Below, piece after piece: positions 4,549-5,746 of a stretch of 5,746 nt of DNA; the stretch's first letter is position 1; the number at the start of each line of letters is the position of its first letter. The translations under genes and the position numbers were made by a program. The notes under the pieces were generated by a model. That model was not told where the DNA came from, made no database searches, and saw only the letters and a list, made by a program, of their open reading frames with translations. The stretch is from CAYNRE01 sp964399535. Lineage in GTDB: Bacteria; Planctomycetota; Planctomycetia; Pirellulales; CAYNRE01. The DNA is taken from positions 1 through 5,746 of the forward strand of contig CAYNRE010000035.1 in assembly GCA_964399535.1 (NCBI GenBank), in the 5' to 3' direction.

Positions 4549-5643
4549 TCAATCGTCCGACGGGATCGGCGCGCGCGCCAAAATCGACCTCTCCGCTGCT
4601 TCCCCGCAATACTCGAACGACGCGCATGGGCGCCCATCCCCGAGTTTGATGCCGGTGACGGACCGATTGCGGAACCCCGGCTTGACCTTCATCGCCCACT
4701 TCGGAGAGCGATCGAACGCGCGGATCAACGCCGGATGTGCCGGGTTCGTCATCAGGCGTCGCGCCGCCGCGGCATAATCCGCGCCCAATGCATCGGCGAG
4801 CACGAACGCGAGTCCGAGACCTTGCCAATCCGGCAAGGTCACGAGTCGCGAAACGCCGAACACCGATTTCCCGGACGGTCGCGGCAACACCGCGGCGAAC
4901 GCGGCGATTTGACCCTCGCACCACAACCCGTAAGTCCGCGCCGACGGGTTCAGCGTGGCGCTCAGATAGTGAAACGGCGAGAACAGTCGCCATGCGGCAC
5001 GCGGAATCGTCCCGACGACGCAATCGAGAGGTGGGCGTCGTTGAAGACGCCTCCGCTGGAACGAGTTCGTCGCCATGTCCAAAACCCAATCCGGCTGCAA
5101 CCAATCAATCACATCGTAGTGACACGTCACCGCCACGAATCGACGCGCGTTTGCCCGGATGTGCTTCTGAACCGCGTGCGCCCCGATCTTCGCGATTTGG
5201 CGATCCACAACGCTGGTGAACTCGTCTATCACGATCGTCTGCGTTTCAGAGAGCAAGTGCCTTGCCAACTCGACTCGAAACTTTTCCCCATTGCTCAACA
5301 CCGAGAACGGTCGCAGCCATGCCGGGATCGTGTTGAATCCGACCGCTTGGCACACCGCCGCAATGTCGACGACGCTCGACCCTTCGAAATCGTCAATGAC
5401 GCTTCGCGCCTTCCAATCGAACGTCCGGCTTTCGCCGAACGCGCGGCGCGCAATCGTGGATTTCCCGCTCCCGCTCGGGCCCACGATGAGCCCGACGTTC
5501 CAATCCGTCTCATCGGTAGGCAGATCCACCGACCATTGAAGCCTACACTTTTCGTTCGGCGACACGTCGAACATGCCGCACACTTGCCGAGCACGGATGC
5601 TCGTGCTCGGCTCGCATTCCACTACGACATCGTAAGTTTGCAT
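4549..5643 (-). CDS. ABC-type ATPase fused to GNAT acetyltransferase (COG2401-like)
   Basis: This 364-residue fusion has an N-terminal ABC ATPase. Walker A is GPSGSGKS (55-62), the signature LSNGEK (116-121) stands in place of LSGGQ, Walker B is TIVIDE (136-141) followed by FTSVVD, and the switch histidine is H175 (VTCHYDV). The C-terminal half is a GNAT fold: FHYLSATLN (224-232), the acetyl-CoA loop with QGLGLA (274-279) in RLVTLPDWQGLGLA, then HPALIRA and RSPKW (about 303-316). There are no transmembrane segments, so it is a soluble protein and not a transporter. Proteins of this architecture are widespread in phages and prophages; their reaction is unknown. The GNAT half may be related to the phage Mu Mom family, which modifies adenine in DNA, but this is my inference. 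The start has AAAGGA five bases upstream. The gene overlaps the preceding small ORF by 22 bases, suggesting translational coupling. It is visibly less GC-rich than its neighbours (34 of 60 bases at 5101-5160, against 45 of 60 at 3901-3960), a sign of separate ancestry. Confidence 0.92.
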   Translation of the reverse strand: MQTYDVVVECEPSTSIRARQVCGMFDVSPNEKCRLQWSVDLPTDETDWNVGLIVGPSGSGKSTIARRAFGESRTFDWKARSVIDDFEGSSVVDIAAVCQAVGFNTIPAWLRPFSVLSNGEKFRVELARHLLSETQTIVIDEFTSVVDRQIAKIGAHAVQKHIRANARRFVAVTCHYDVIDWLQPDWVLDMATNSFQRRRLQRRPPLDCVVGTIPRAAWRLFSPFHYLSATLNPSARTYGLWCEGQIAAFAAVLPRPSGKSVFGVSRLVTLPDWQGLGLAFVLADALGADYAAAARRLMTNPAHPALIRAFDRSPKWAMKVKPGFRNRSVTGIKLGDGRPCASFEYCGEAAERSILARAPIPSDD

Positions 5644-5746
5644 TGATATCCTTTCGCTTCCAACAGCTTCACGAGCTCGGCTTGCGCCTTCTCGTCATCC
5701 AGTTCGACCGTCACGCAGAACTTCATCGCGCCGAGCACTCCCGTCG
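5622..5746 (-). CDS. Small ORF at the window edge, partial or 34 residues
   Basis: A frame open to the window end stops at TAG 5624-5622, inside the ABC-GNAT gene. It may be a complete 34-residue protein from ATG 5726 (MKFCVTVELDDEKAQAELVK, then LLEAKGYQCKLTMS), with GGGAG 12 bases upstream. Otherwise it is the end of a longer gene, since the codons upstream are also open. The pattern strand (KFCVTVEL), helix (DEKAQAELVKLLEAKG), strand (QCKLTM) looks like a genuine compact protein. I do not recognise it. The overlap places it in one operon with the ABC-GNAT gene. Confidence 0.6.
   Translation of the reverse strand, partial: TGVLGAMKFCVTVELDDEKAQAELVKLLEAKGYQCKLTMS

Noticed and set aside
4531..5646. 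Long plus-strand frame over the ABC-GNAT gene
   Set aside because: The opposite strand carries complete Walker A, signature, Walker B and GNAT motifs in frame; this frame has none.
1..5746. CRISPR arrays, tRNA or rRNA genes, insertion sequences with transposase
   Set aside because: No regularly spaced repeats, cloverleaf-like segments, rRNA motifs or transposase-like proteins were found on either strand.

Overview
This is a GC-rich window, most likely from a myxobacterium or a mobile element living in one. Three things suggest this. Codon use is strongly G/C-ending. A decayed gene encodes disintegrin-type cysteine-rich repeats (GECDQAETC, NPCT.D.CNG), a style common in secreted proteins of Polyangia-type Myxococcota. 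There is also a type I mannose-6-phosphate isomerase fragment. The taxonomic call is inference.

All three well-supported intact or edge-cut genes lie on the minus strand. From right to left they are: the end of a small ORF at the right edge (5622-5746); an ABC ATPase fused to a GNAT acetyltransferase (4549-5643), a type often found in phages and prophages; a 439-residue protein with a CxxC...C cluster and a conserved C-terminal segment (3093-4412), of the kind seen in phage and plasmid genomes; and a very acidic, lysine-free protein that runs off the left edge (1-732).

The main observation is a 130-bp upstream leader present twice, in front of the two unrelated genes starting at 732 and 4412. 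In both copies the distance from the outer palindrome to the start codon is identical. The outer 101 bp match at 82 positions by hand count. Each copy carries the palindrome, a second inverted repeat, a promoter-like -35/-10 pair, two GGTTA boxes 11 bp apart, and a small 5' UTR hairpin just before the ribosome binding site. The two genes are therefore probably co-regulated, perhaps by a factor encoded by the same element.

Between the two modules (about 863-2930) lies DNA that looks like host-chromosome debris: a manA fragment cut at both ends (minus), a cysteine-rich gene fragment with several frameshifts and Cys-to-Arg changes (plus), a hairpin-rich stretch without a recognisable gene, and a possible C-terminal remnant of an unknown gene (plus) with its own terminator. 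The debris is closed on the right by a strong minus-strand terminator directly behind the 439-residue gene. The simplest reading is a phage-derived or other mobile region with a duplicated regulatory cassette and captured or decaying chromosomal pieces. The genes' biochemical roles are unproven. The ABC-GNAT protein could be related to Mom-type DNA base modification, but that is a hypothesis.
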